Of a DNA stretch of 64,000 nt, positions 1-9,600 are shown piece by piece (within the stretch, counting starts at the first letter, position 1; each line of letters opens with the position of its first letter). Source of the DNA: Chloroflexota bacterium (GTDB lineage: Bacteria; Chloroflexota; UBA6077; FW602-bin22; CADDYW01); the NCBI GenBank assembly GCA_021324795.1, contig JAJPIK010000112.1:1-64000 (forward strand). Direction: 5' to 3'. A program made the position numbers and the translations under genes. The notes beneath the pieces were generated by a model, which saw only the letters and a list, made by a program, of their open reading frames with translations, ran no database searches and was not told the origin of the DNA.

Positions 1-68
1 CGAAGGCCTTCGTCGAGATCGAGCGTTTGATCCGCAAGATGCGTGACCTGGTGGAAGAGACGGCCTAG
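1..68 (+). CDS. 3' end of an unidentified protein (partial)
   Basis: An open frame runs from the window edge, with the first whole codon at position 3, to TAG at 66-68. It gives a charged, probably helical tail (KAFVEIERLIRKMRDLVEE). Codon use looks like that of the neighbouring genes, and the next gene starts in the same direction 9 bases later. The protein lies outside the window and cannot be named from 21 residues. Confidence 0.5.
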   Translation, partial: KAFVEIERLIRKMRDLVEETA

Positions 69-70
69 TA

Positions 71-157
71 GCAGCCGATGCCGATGAAACTGTCAGGCCG
101 CCCTTACCCCTTTACTCCTTTCCGAGCAAGCTCTAGCCCTCTTCCCAGGGGAGAGGA
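71..157 (+). repeat. dispersed repeat, copy A
   Basis: This copy has the family layout: a GATGAAA-type segment, a CCCTTACCCC block, then a TCTTCCC / GGGGAGAGG inverted tail. The same order appears near 3684, 18003, 20601, 41320 and 48074. The stretch CCCCTTTACTCCTTTCC is nearly shared with the copy at 48074. It overlaps the apparent start of the HAD gene, so the first 26 or so residues of that protein are repeat-derived. Confidence 0.6.
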
Positions 158-851
158 AATTTCATTCGTCTTCTTCGACTTTGCTGGGACGTTGGTCGAG
201 GGGGTGCCCAACTGGGAGCACCCCCAGATCATCGCCTGTCGTGAAGCGAGGCTGGAGGTGACCCCGTCCCAGGTGAAGGCGGCGATCTGGGCGGTCTGGG
301 GGCCACTCGAAGGCTGTGCGCACGTCGAAGCCAGCACTTCAGAAATGACCTACTGCGATTGGATCGGGGCGATCGAGCGGAGAATTCTCGAAAAGCTGGG
401 CGTACCGGCCTCGCAGCTAGACGAAGCGACGAACCGGGTGATGGAGCTCCAAGTCAGCCCGGAATGTTATCGAATCTTTCCGGACGTGACACCGACTCTG
501 GCTCGGCTACGAGAGGCCGGGCTCCATCTTGGCCTCATCTCGAATTTCGCCTGGCGACTGCCCGAGCTGGCCGATCAGCTTGGTTTGGCGGCCTGGTTCG
601 ACCTGGTCGTGACCTCGGCGCAGGTGGGCTACCGCAAGCCGCGGCCAGAAATCTTCGCCTACGCCCTGAATCGGCTGGGCGCCAGAGCCACGGAATCGCT
701 TTACGTTGGCGATGATCCCATCTGTGATCGTGATGGCGCACGGGCAGCGGGGCTGACTTCGCTGCTGCTTGCCCGGCACCAGCGGTCTGCTCCGAAATAT
801 GGGCGAATCCGGACATTGGAGCAGTTGGCGGAGCTGTTAGGCTGTGCGTGA
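78..851 (+). CDS. HAD-superfamily hydrolase with DxA motif
   Basis: This is a 257-residue Rossmann-type HAD protein with a helical cap. Motif I is FFDFAGTL (Asp34), motif II lies in LGLISN, the motif III lysine is in GYRKPRPEIF, and motif IV is VGDDPICD. The cap falls between about residues 45 and 145. The residue two after the nucleophile is Ala36. Most HAD phosphatases have Asp there, and haloacid dehalogenases have Tyr; an Ala is known in phosphonoacetaldehyde hydrolase (DxAGT), so simple phosphomonoesterase activity should not be assumed. Residues 1-27 are encoded by a dispersed repeat and look unrelated to the fold. The real start may be later, but no clear ATG/GTG with a ribosome site exists before motif I. 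The substrate is unknown. A second HAD gene follows. Confidence 0.8.
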   Translation: MPMKLSGRPYPFTPFRASSSPLPRGEEISFVFFDFAGTLVEGVPNWEHPQIIACREARLEVTPSQVKAAIWAVWGPLEGCAHVEASTSEMTYCDWIGAIERRILEKLGVPASQLDEATNRVMELQVSPECYRIFPDVTPTLARLREAGLHLGLISNFAWRLPELADQLGLAAWFDLVVTSAQVGYRKPRPEIFAYALNRLGARATESLYVGDDPICDRDGARAAGLTSLLLARHQRSAPKYGRIRTLEQLAELLGCA

Positions 852-895
852 TTACGAGAGCGATACTTGCCGGTCATATCATTTCATTCTGAGCG

Positions 896-911
896 CCTCG
901 CGGGAGCGAGG
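896..911. repeat. small palindromic element between HAD genes
   Basis: The gap 852-992 holds CCTCGC-GGGA-GCGAGG, a 6-bp stem with a 4-base loop. It is set in a TCATTCTGAGCG context that resembles short interspersed palindromes of other genomes. There is no T-tract, so it is unlikely to be an intrinsic terminator. Nothing else was recognised in this gap. Confidence 0.35.
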
Positions 912-992
912 AAGCACTGCCGGACAGGAGGGGAACCATAGTCGGAAGGTAGAGATCGACGTGGTTAAGTGTTACTTCGAAGAGGACGAGAA

Positions 993-2141
993 TTGGCTGA
1001 CGTGCGTGAAATCCGGGCGGTGATCTTTGATCTTTACGGTACACTGATTGGCGAACCACCGTTTGAAGATCTTTGCTTTCCCTTGCTGGCTGAAGCGATC
1101 GGGATCTCCCGTGATGTGCTCGCCCGAGTACGTGACCGTTCAGTTGAGGCGGCGATGACTGGTCGGCTCGCGACCGCCGAGGACCGGGCGCGGGTGATTC
1201 TTCGCGATCTGGGGCGTGCCGACGACGACAGCTTAGTCGAGCGACTAGCAACGATCGAGCGAGAGGTGCGTTGGCCGGCGGTCAAGCCGTATCCGGCAAC
1301 CGTTCCGACGCTTACTACACTCCGAGCGCAAGGCGTGCCGATTGGTCTGGTGTCGGATTGCACCGGTCTGATGGGGCGGCCGCTCGTCGAACGATTGGGG
1401 CTGTCGCAATTCTTCGATGCGATTGCCTTGTCTCATGAAGTTGGGTACGCCAAGCCGGCGGCAGAGATTTACCACGCGGCGATCGATCGGCTCGGCGTCG
1501 AACCTGGGGATTGCTTGTACGTGGGCGACGGGGCCAGCGACGAGCTCAATGGTGCCAAGGCACTTGGGATGACGACCGTGCGGATCGATCAGGAGTATTC
1601 CTACGCTCGCGTCGGCTGTCCAGCCGCGACGGACTACCTGATCGTTCGGCTTGATGAACTTCTCCAGTTAGCGCCGCTCGCGCCTGAATGCCCACCATTC
1701 CCCCGTCTGGACGTTTCCTGGGTAAGGCCGGATCTGGCGCTCGGCGGACGGATCGATCCCCGCAATATCCCCCGGCTGCGCACGATGGGTATCGATAGTG
1801 TCGTCGATTTGCGCGCCGAGGAGTCGGATGATCCAGATCTGCTGGCCACGGCCGGCATCCGCTTCCTGTACCTGCCAATGCCGGACTGTGAGCCACTGAC
1901 CCAGGAGCAGATGCATCAGGGCAGCGCTTGGGTGACCGGCGAACGCGCCGCCGGACGGAAGGTGCTGATCCATTGCCAATACGGGATCGGCCGTAGTGTC
2001 ATGCTCACTGCGGCCGTTCTGATGGCCGAAGGTCTTGGTCCAATGGCCGCACTCGAGCACATCCGTTCCCGCCGCCCAAGTGTGGCGCCAAACCCGCTCC
2101 AGCTCGCCGCGATTTACCAATACAAGACCTCACGCGCATAG
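993..2141 (+). CDS. HAD hydrolase fused to a dual-specificity phosphatase domain
   Basis: The protein is a two-domain cytosolic enzyme of about 382 residues. The N-terminal half (about residues 5-220) is a HAD hydrolase: FDLYGTL (a DxYGT motif as in haloacid dehalogenases), LVSD, the lysine in GYAKPAAEIY, and YVGDGASDE. The C-terminal half (about 230-380) is a cysteine-dependent phosphatase. It carries the P-loop HCQYGIGRS (HCx5R) and a candidate general-acid Asp in LPMPDCEPL. TTG at 993 is preferred because AGAGGA sits 6 bases upstream; an in-frame GTG at 969 lacks a ribosome site. The stop codon abuts the stop of the convergent MFS gene with no spacer. Substrates are unknown. Each domain is confidently assigned; the fusion is the unusual part. 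Confidence 0.85.
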   Translation: MADVREIRAVIFDLYGTLIGEPPFEDLCFPLLAEAIGISRDVLARVRDRSVEAAMTGRLATAEDRARVILRDLGRADDDSLVERLATIEREVRWPAVKPYPATVPTLTTLRAQGVPIGLVSDCTGLMGRPLVERLGLSQFFDAIALSHEVGYAKPAAEIYHAAIDRLGVEPGDCLYVGDGASDELNGAKALGMTTVRIDQEYSYARVGCPAATDYLIVRLDELLQLAPLAPECPPFPRLDVSWVRPDLALGGRIDPRNIPRLRTMGIDSVVDLRAEESDDPDLLATAGIRFLYLPMPDCEPLTQEQMHQGSAWVTGERAAGRKVLIHCQYGIGRSVMLTAAVLMAEGLGPMAALEHIRSRRPSVAPNPLQLAAIYQYKTSRA

Positions 2142-3461
2142 TTAACCGTGACTCGCAACAGTCTCCGGAACCGCGAGGCGGAAGCTGAGGACAAGGCCGA
2201 GGGTGGCCGGGAGGGCAGCCACGGCGAAGGTTGCACTGTAACCAAAGGTGCTGGCAAGTAATCCCCCAAGGGGGGCGAGAATCGCCAGGATCCCGCTCAA
2301 GGTGTTCATCAGACCAATCAAGACCGGGCGCTCGCGCGGATTGGCAATTTCGATGACGTAGTTCGTATAGGCAACCCAGCTCGCACGAACCGAACAGCCG
2401 ATGAAGAAATAAGAGCAGGCGATTGCCCCGATCGCAACGAAAGTTGGGAGGGGAAACGGTACGAATCGGAGACTGGCCGGGATCGCTGGGGCCAGGAAGG
2501 CACAACAAGCGATAAGGCGGATGGCAGTACGTTTGTGGCCAAGGTCGCCAAGATATCCCCAGGTACCGCCGCCGATCATCTGGCCAACCGTGACGCCGAT
2601 GACGAAGGTGCCGACGATTGCTTCGGGCAAGTGGAGGGAAAGCACAGCGTAGGGGGTGTAGAATGGCACTGCGAAGCTGGACGTACCAATCAAGATCTGC
2701 ACCGCGACCAGGCGACGAAAACTCTGACGATCACGTAGGAGTCCCGGTAGCTGCCGAACAAAGCGGCCGAGGGGCTCGGGGGGTTTGGGGTCTTCCTCGG
2801 CGATCTCTTTTACAAGCATCAAGGGAATGATGCCGACGGTGAGGAGCAGCAAAGTAAGACTGACCATCAGCCGATAGTCAGCCGGATACGGCAGCCTTGG
2901 ATTGCCAATGATGCGCTGGACCAAATAGCCGCCGATGCTCGCCAATAATCCTCCGCAGAGGGTCATTGAGCCCAGCAAGCGGCCTCGTAAACTCGCTGGG
3001 ATCGTTCGGGCGATCAGGTCGTACCAGCCGAGGGCAGACACGCCATCCATCGACGTAAAAATGCCCAGTGCGAGATAGCACGTGATCATGATCACGACCG
3101 GTGAAAGGCGATCGTAAAAGATCAGCGCGGTCAGCAGAATCGACCAGCCCAGCCGGCTGATCGCGGTACCGAAGACGACCATCGGGAGTTTGTGTTTGCG
3201 GCCGGCGACGATCCGAGCCGAGAAGAGCTGGGGCAGCAGCCAGCAGCCGGTTTGGACAGAGCCAATGAGACCGAGCAAGACTGGCTGTTGTGTCACGTGT
3301 CCAAGGAGGGAGGGAAGCACGCTGGTCCAGTCGACAAACGAGATGGCAAAGCTGAAGAGCGCCGCGTCGAGGACCAGGAAGATAAAGTTGCGGCGGAGAT
3401 ACGGGGGTGGTGCGGCTACGTCCATCGCGTGCGTTGACACGGGTGACTTGCTGTGATCCAA
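2142..3461 (-). CDS. MFS transporter
   Basis: A polytopic inner-membrane protein of about 440 residues with roughly twelve hydrophobic segments, of the major facilitator type. The first helix starts near FIFLVLDAALFSFAISF. A charged central loop (EIAEEDPKPPEPLGRFVRQ) separates the two six-helix halves. The open frame extends to 3572, but the residues before about 3461 look non-coding. TTG at 3461 follows GAGGAG closely, and ATG at 3425 is the other candidate. No substrate can be given: the sequence resembles generic drug or sugar MFS proteins and the neighbours do not help. It is convergent and directly adjacent to the HAD-phosphatase fusion gene. Confidence 0.8.
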   Translation of the reverse strand: MDHSKSPVSTHAMDVAAPPPYLRRNFIFLVLDAALFSFAISFVDWTSVLPSLLGHVTQQPVLLGLIGSVQTGCWLLPQLFSARIVAGRKHKLPMVVFGTAISRLGWSILLTALIFYDRLSPVVIMITCYLALGIFTSMDGVSALGWYDLIARTIPASLRGRLLGSMTLCGGLLASIGGYLVQRIIGNPRLPYPADYRLMVSLTLLLLTVGIIPLMLVKEIAEEDPKPPEPLGRFVRQLPGLLRDRQSFRRLVAVQILIGTSSFAVPFYTPYAVLSLHLPEAIVGTFVIGVTVGQMIGGGTWGYLGDLGHKRTAIRLIACCAFLAPAIPASLRFVPFPLPTFVAIGAIACSYFFIGCSVRASWVAYTNYVIEIANPRERPVLIGLMNTLSGILAILAPLGGLLASTFGYSATFAVAALPATLGLVLSFRLAVPETVASHG

Positions 3462-3683
3462 GCTCTCCTCGAACAGGTGGGCCACTGGAAAGCACACCTC
3501 GATGCCGTTGGCCCATCGTACGAAGCGCAGCGAGGCGCCGAAAGTATCGCATCTGTTGCCCATGGTCGTCAAGGTAACCGAGCGCGGGTGGGCGATTTAC
3601 CGCCGCTGGTGGAGATGGTATCCTCATCCCGGTAGACTGACCGAGGAGTTATACATGTACATGGCCCAGCTCGCATGGCTTAA

Positions 3684-3747
3684 TGGGCCACCATTGCAGA
3701 TGAAATCGGCAGGCAGCCCTCACCCTATCTCTCTCTCAGGGGAAAAG
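3684..3747 (+). repeat. dispersed repeat, copy B
   Basis: The best-preserved plus-strand copy. It reads GGGCCACCATTGCAGATGAA, then AGGCAGCCCTCACCCTAT, then TCTCTCTCAGGGG. The copy at 20601 matches it in reverse complement over most of its length. It sits in the 392-base gap 3462-3853, in which no gene was found. Confidence 0.75.
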
Positions 3748-3853
3748 GCAGTTTAACAGAGAGGGAAAGAAGCTGGTTGCGATTCAACTGGTCACACCTG
3801 AGGAACGGATTAAGACGGGTAAAGGCGAGCTAGGCATTCAGATTGCCCGTCTC

Positions 3854-6568
3854 GTGATCGTCGCATTTGCCTTTGCTTTACGCATGTATCATCTGGGAGC
3901 GATGGGCCTCGAATATGACGAGGCGTTCGCGATCCACGCGGCCTACCAAGGGCTGGGGGGCATCATCCAGCTTGTCACGACGAATGAGCCGCATCCTCCT
4001 CTTTACTATTCGCTCCTCTGGCTCTGGTATCCGGTCTTGGGGGTCAGCGAATTCGCCCTGCGTATTCCGACCGTTTTCCTTAACGTCCTGACGATCGTTT
4101 TTCTTTTGAAAATTGCCGATCAGTTCCAGTGGCGAATAGCCGGGCTGATCGCAGCCTTCCTTTTCGCGGTCAACCCCTACCAGGTCTGGTATGCCCAAGA
4201 GGCGAGGATGTACGCTCCAGTCGCCTGCTTCGGCGCGGCAGCGGTGTACTTTGCCCTCCGCGCCATCCGCTATGGGAGGATTCGAGATCTCGTCGGCTAT
4301 GTTCTCTTCGTCGTGCTGTGCCTGTTTACCCATTATTATGCCATGTTCTTGACTGTCTTTATTAACGTTTTGTTCATCGCCGCGCTCCTCGGGCTTTCCT
4401 CGACTCCCCTGAACTGGCGTCGCTGGCTCGGGGCACAAGCCGTCGTTGGAGCATGCTTTCTGCCCTGGTTGGCGTACGCGGCCAAGATTACGACGTCATA
4501 TATTCGGGCGGCTCCGGACAGCGTCGATGAACTGGCGGTCGTAAAAGACAGCCTCGCTGTCTACAGCTTTGGCACGTCGCTGCCGCGGTCCGAAGCGCTC
4601 CAGTGGTCGGCTGGATTTCTGGTGGTCATCATCATCGGTATCGTAGTGGCCTTACTTACTAAAAGTCGTTTTCCCTCTTGGTTTCGAGGGGGTTTTGTCC
4701 TCGGCTATCTGCTCCTGCCTTTGACGATTGGCGCGATCATCTCACTCTTTCGTTCGATGTTCGACGATCGCTACTTTATGGTCAGTGCGCCGGGCTTTTT
4801 TCTTCTACTTGGCCTCGGTGTTGCAGGTCTCCTGAGGAAGGCGTGGCCAGTCGGGGTAATTGCCCTTGGCCTTTTGGTTCTTGGGCAATTGGTGTCACTG
4901 CGGAACTACTATTTCGATCCACGTTACGACAAAGCCGAACTCGCTAAAGCGATCAACTACGTCCTGGCCCACGCTCGTCCAGGCGACGGGATTATCCTCG
5001 ATGGCTGGAGTCAGCAAACCCAGTTCTGGTACTACGATTCGGTGCGCGCCGCTCGTCCGTTGCCTGGCTACGTCTTGCCTTTACCGGGACAAGATGGCTG
5101 GCAGCGGACGCCGGCCAAAATCGATGAGATCATGCAGGACCACCCTGGCATCTGGCTGCTTGACTATGGTCGAAACGAAGTCGACGCGGGACAGCGTGTC
5201 GAAAACTACCTGGCACGACACTATTATCAAGCCTTCTATGAACCAATCATCAGCAACCGAGTCGTCTATTACATCAGGGCATCAACTGGAGCACCGCTGG
5301 TGAAGTCGATTCAGGCAACCTGCAATGGTCAGTTGCTTTTGCAAGACGTTACCAGTCAACCCGGGGCGGTGCGAGCCGGTGAGGTTGTTCCATTGGCCTT
5401 GCGCTGGCGCGCGCTGGCTAAGCTTAATACCGATTACGTCGTCTCCTGGCGGCTGCTTGACAGTGCCGGGCACACCGTTTTGCAGCGAGATTCCGAACCA
5501 GACGATGGATTTTCTTCGACCAATACCTGGCAACCTAACCAAGACCAAGTCGATCGTTACGGCATGCTCATTCCTAGCTTCCTGCCGCCCGGAGAATATA
5601 CGGCAGTAGTCGTCGTCTACGACAAGATGACCGGAGCGGCATGCCAGTGGAAGCATGATCACACAATCCTGCCGTCGACAGTTTTGCCGCTACGTACGGT
5701 CGACGTGCTAGACAGCACACCTCTGCCAGCATTGGGGGCGCCGAAGCCTGAGCATCCGCTCTCCGCTCACCTCGGCGGACTGACGCTAGTCGGCTACGAT
5801 TGGGAGAACCGGACCTATCGTCCGGGCGACGTGGCCGCGATGCGTCTATACTGGCGGGTTGAGGCAGCTTTGAAAGATAACGTGATGGTCCGGGCGCGCT
5901 TGGCGTCGGATAATGGAACGGTCGTCGAGGATAAGCAGTTGGTCCTGGGGAATGCGTTTCCGACCAGTCGGTGGCAAGCGGGACGGACCATCGCGACGTA
6001 CGTCGACGTGCCGATTCCGGTCACCGCGGTGACCGGATCCCTCGCGCTTACGCTCAGCTTCCAGGCGAGTGGGCTGTCGCCAACCGTTGTCTCGACCTTT
6101 CCCCGGTTAAGCGTCATGGCGCGCGAGCGGACTTACAGCGCGCCGGCCATTCCCATAGATAAGCAGGCGAATTTTGGCGGATCGATCGCGCTCCTTGGCT
6201 TCGGGCTCCAGCCAGCTCCGGACCGAACGATCGCACCAGGCCAGACGATCCAGCTCAACCTCTATTGGAAAGACCTCCAAGGCATGACTACCAGCTACAA
6301 GGTTTTCACCCATTTGGTCGGTCCGGATGGCCAGATCTACGGGCAGCAGGATGCGATTCCCTTGGCCGGCGACGCACCGACGAACGGCTGGCTACCCGGT
6401 GAAGTATTGACTGATCACTATGCGATCGCGGTTGCGCCGAAAGCGCCGCCGGGCACGTATCATCTGGTCGTCGGCTTCTATGATTCGGTGACCGGCGCGC
6501 GGCTACCTCTTGCCGATCATTCTGCGGACAGTGTAACAATCGCAGCGTTGCAGGTAGCCATCCCTTAG
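3854..6568 (+). CDS. GT39-type membrane glycosyltransferase with C-terminal beta-sandwich domains
   Basis: A 904-residue protein of the ArnT/PMT-like class, which transfers a sugar from a polyprenyl-phosphate donor on the outer face of the membrane. The first loop carries the catalytic-type YDEAF (residues 21-25), then EPHPPLYY and YAQEARMY, all usual for this class. About eleven membrane helices fill residues 1-350. The remaining 500 or so residues are extracytoplasmic and contain repeated beta-sandwich-like segments, each ending in patterns such as LPPGEYTAVVVVYD or APPGTYHLVVGFYD. The start is doubtful. GTG 3854 has no ribosome site and would cut into the first helix. The frame is open back to 3704 but offers only CTG or ATT codons (CTG 3773 follows GAGAGGGAAAG). 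The acceptor is unknown. Confidence 0.8.
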   Translation: MIVAFAFALRMYHLGAMGLEYDEAFAIHAAYQGLGGIIQLVTTNEPHPPLYYSLLWLWYPVLGVSEFALRIPTVFLNVLTIVFLLKIADQFQWRIAGLIAAFLFAVNPYQVWYAQEARMYAPVACFGAAAVYFALRAIRYGRIRDLVGYVLFVVLCLFTHYYAMFLTVFINVLFIAALLGLSSTPLNWRRWLGAQAVVGACFLPWLAYAAKITTSYIRAAPDSVDELAVVKDSLAVYSFGTSLPRSEALQWSAGFLVVIIIGIVVALLTKSRFPSWFRGGFVLGYLLLPLTIGAIISLFRSMFDDRYFMVSAPGFFLLLGLGVAGLLRKAWPVGVIALGLLVLGQLVSLRNYYFDPRYDKAELAKAINYVLAHARPGDGIILDGWSQQTQFWYYDSVRAARPLPGYVLPLPGQDGWQRTPAKIDEIMQDHPGIWLLDYGRNEVDAGQRVENYLARHYYQAFYEPIISNRVVYYIRASTGAPLVKSIQATCNGQLLLQDVTSQPGAVRAGEVVPLALRWRALAKLNTDYVVSWRLLDSAGHTVLQRDSEPDDGFSSTNTWQPNQDQVDRYGMLIPSFLPPGEYTAVVVVYDKMTGAACQWKHDHTILPSTVLPLRTVDVLDSTPLPALGAPKPEHPLSAHLGGLTLVGYDWENRTYRPGDVAAMRLYWRVEAALKDNVMVRARLASDNGTVVEDKQLVLGNAFPTSRWQAGRTIATYVDVPIPVTAVTGSLALTLSFQASGLSPTVVSTFPRLSVMARERTYSAPAIPIDKQANFGGSIALLGFGLQPAPDRTIAPGQTIQLNLYWKDLQGMTTSYKVFTHLVGPDGQIYGQQDAIPLAGDAPTNGWLPGEVLTDHYAIAVAPKAPPGTYHLVVGFYDSVTGARLPLADHSADSVTIAALQVAIP

Positions 6569-6581
6569 TTCGTGCGATTAT

Positions 6582-6609
6582 TTGACTTCCTGTCATCATT
6601 GGGTATAAT
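6582..6609 (+). promoter_or_regulatory. sigma-70 promoter of the ABC/DUF5696 operon
   Basis: TTGACT at 6582-6587 and a perfect TATAAT at 6604-6609 are separated by 16 bases. The pair lies just after the GT39 stop and about 77 bases before the solute-binding protein start. It is the strongest promoter match in this part of the window. Confidence 0.8.
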
Positions 6610-6685
6610 GGCCTGGGTTTTCTTCCCGTCCCTGACTGTTTGCTCATTGGACGGTCCAGTGGGCGCATGCCGAGGCTACTGACAC

Positions 6686-9600
6686 ATGCTGATGAATCCC
6701 AAGGGCAGACAGAGTTGTTCCTCCGTCATCTGCTTACTCCTCGGTTCGCCCCGCTCCGTGATTTCTCGAGCTTTGCTCACCGTTCTTTGCTTCGTCATTG
6801 CTATTCCAGGACCGGTCTTTGCGCGGTCGGCTGCGAGGCCATTGGCGATGCCATTGAGCTTGTCGCATGCCGATCTGACAACCGGCGATGAGCCTCGCTA
6901 TGAAGCAGTCGCGGCGCAGTATCAGACCGCCGGATACCAGCCGGTTCAAGGCGTTCGGATCCGCGTGGCGGGCGGTGAGTACACATCACGGGCGCCGGAC
7001 GGTCAGCTCCAAGTGGTGAAGGATTTCCAAGGGCGACCCGGTTCGACCTTACTATGGTCGGAAAATGTTCCATGGGTCGAATGGACGTTCAGCGTTCCCA
7101 AAGCCGGCCTCTATAGTCTCGAGCTGACCTATCAGCAAGTCCCAGGCAAAGGAGCGTCGATCCAACGCGGTCTGCAGATCAACGGTCGCTATCCCTTCGA
7201 AGAGGCGAAACGCCTCGATCTCTACCGGGTCTGGAAAGATGCGCACCCGCCGATTCCTGACGCCGATGGGAACGACGTGCGGGCCCCCCAAGTCGAAGTG
7301 CCCACCTGGCAAACGGTAGACCTGAATGATGGGGATGGCTGGTACTCCCAGCCCTTTGAGTTTTACTTCACCCCCGGCCCGCAGCGCATTCGTCTGCTGA
7401 CGATCCGCGAGCCGATCGCGATCGGCTCGCTGGCTCTGGTCTCACCAGTCGATCCCCCGACCTATCAGAACGTTCTCACCGAGTATAAGCAGCGTGGTTA
7501 CTGGCCTGCGCCGAATGGCACGATCATCAATCTCCAGGCAGAACGGCCGACGGCGAAAGCGGATCCGACTATCCGTTCCGAGGTTTCGTACGATCCACTG
7601 ACTGAGCCACCGGCGAATGGTAAGCGAATTTTGAATCAGCTTGGCGGGTTTCGCTGGCGTCACGGCGGAGAATGGGTCGAATGGACGATCAATGTGCCCG
7701 CGGATGGACTTTACCAATTGGGTTTTCGGGAGCTTCAAGGAAGCACGACGGCATTGCCGGTCGCTCGGACGATCGCCATCGACGGAAGGGTTCCATTCCG
7801 CGAGTTCTGGGAAGTCTGGTTTCCTTACGATTCGCAATGGCAGTTCTTCCGTCCGCACCAAGCCAATGGTCAGCCCTACTTACTTTACCTGACGAAGGGA
7901 CAGCACACGATTCGGCTCACGCCGGTACTGGGAGAGCTCCGTGACGTCATTTGGTCGGTCGACGACGCGCAGCAGGCAATGGCTGATCTTCTTCGTCAAG
8001 TAATGCTGATTACTGGTCCTCAGCCCGATCCGAATCGTGTATGGGATCTGACGACCCAAATCCCCGACCTCGTGCCGCGATTGCAGAAAATGGCCGACGA
8101 TCTGGACCAACAAAGCCAGACGCTCGCTCAGCTTGCTGGTTATTGGCCAAACGCGGCAAATAGCCTCCGCCAGGTTGCTGAGGAGCTCCGGTCGCTCGCT
8201 CGGGATCCGGACAGCATGCCGGGTAGATTGAACGATTTCGATGCCAGTGAGACAACGCTCGGCAACTGGTCTCTGAATCTCACTGATGCACCCCTCGCCC
8301 TAGACTATATTTGGCTAGCCGCACCGGACGCTGTTCCCCCTCGCGCAACCGCGAACCTCTTCGAACGTGGCGTCGCCGCTTTTCAGAATTTTCTTGCCTC
8401 CTTCAAGGCGAATTATGATAGCGTCGGGACGACGTATGGTACAGGCACGGGGTCAGGACCGGTCCTGACGGTCTGGGTCGGTCGCGGTCGGGAGTGGGGT
8501 GAGATCATGAAGGATATGATCGAAGAGGACTTCACCCCGCGGACTGGTATCAAGGTGAATCTGCAGGTTTTCCCCCCTGGTCAGCTCGACGCGGGCGGGC
8601 TCAACGTGCTCTTGCTTGCCGCGAGCTCGGGGCAGGCTCCGGACGTGGCGACGGGCGTCGAGCCGAACCTGCCGGTCGAGTTTGCGATGCGTGGCAGCAT
8701 TGTCGACATATCGCAGTTCCCGGATTACCCAGAGGTTGCTGGGTGGTTTCGACCGGGGGCGATTATCCCATTCGAGTACCAGGGAAAAGTTTACGCGCTG
8801 CCCGAGACTCAAGATTTCATGATGCTGTTCTATCGGACCGACATCCTCAACGCGCTTCATCTGAAGCCTCCCCAGACCTGGCAAGATGTTTACGACATGA
8901 TCTGGATTCTTCAGCAGAATGGCATGGACTTTTACTTCCCGCCGGTTGGCCAGGGGCGGCCCGGCGTGGACGAGGCGAACCCGGGTGGTTTCACGCCCTT
9001 TCTTTTTCAAGATGGCGGATCCTATTATACCCCGGATGGCCTCAGATCGGCACTGAATACCCCCCAAGCGCTGGCTGCATTTAAGGAATGGACCGGGCTA
9101 TATACGAATTACAAGATTCCACTTCAGGCGAACTTCTTCAACCGCATGCGGACCGGCGAGATGCCAATCGGGGTCGCCAATTATTGGACCTACGTGCTGC
9201 TGTCGACCGCTGCGCCGGAGCTAGCCGGCCGCTGGGCCATGGCGCCGATGCCGGGCCATCGCTTGCCGAACGGGCAGATCGATCGGGCGACTGGCGGTCA
9301 AGGAAGCGCGGTGGTCATGTTCAAGTCGACGAAGCTGAAGCAGCAAGCCTGGGAGTTTATGAAGTGGTGGATGAGCGCGGATACTCAGGTGCGCTTTGGC
9401 AATGAGCTCGAAGCATTGCTGGGGGTCGAGGCCCGCTGGAACACCGCCAATGTCGAAGCACTGAATCGCTTACCGTGGCCACAGCAGGACATCAAGGCGA
9501 TTCAAGAGCAATGGCAATGGTTCCAAGAAGCACCAGTGGTTCCGGGGGGTTACTTCACCGGTCGCCACATCGTCAACGCTTGGAACCGAGTCGTCCTCGA

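Noticed and set aside
2878-3627. 249-residue minus-strand frame overlapping the MFS gene
   Set aside because: Different frame of the same strand; the composition is that of an out-of-frame translation.
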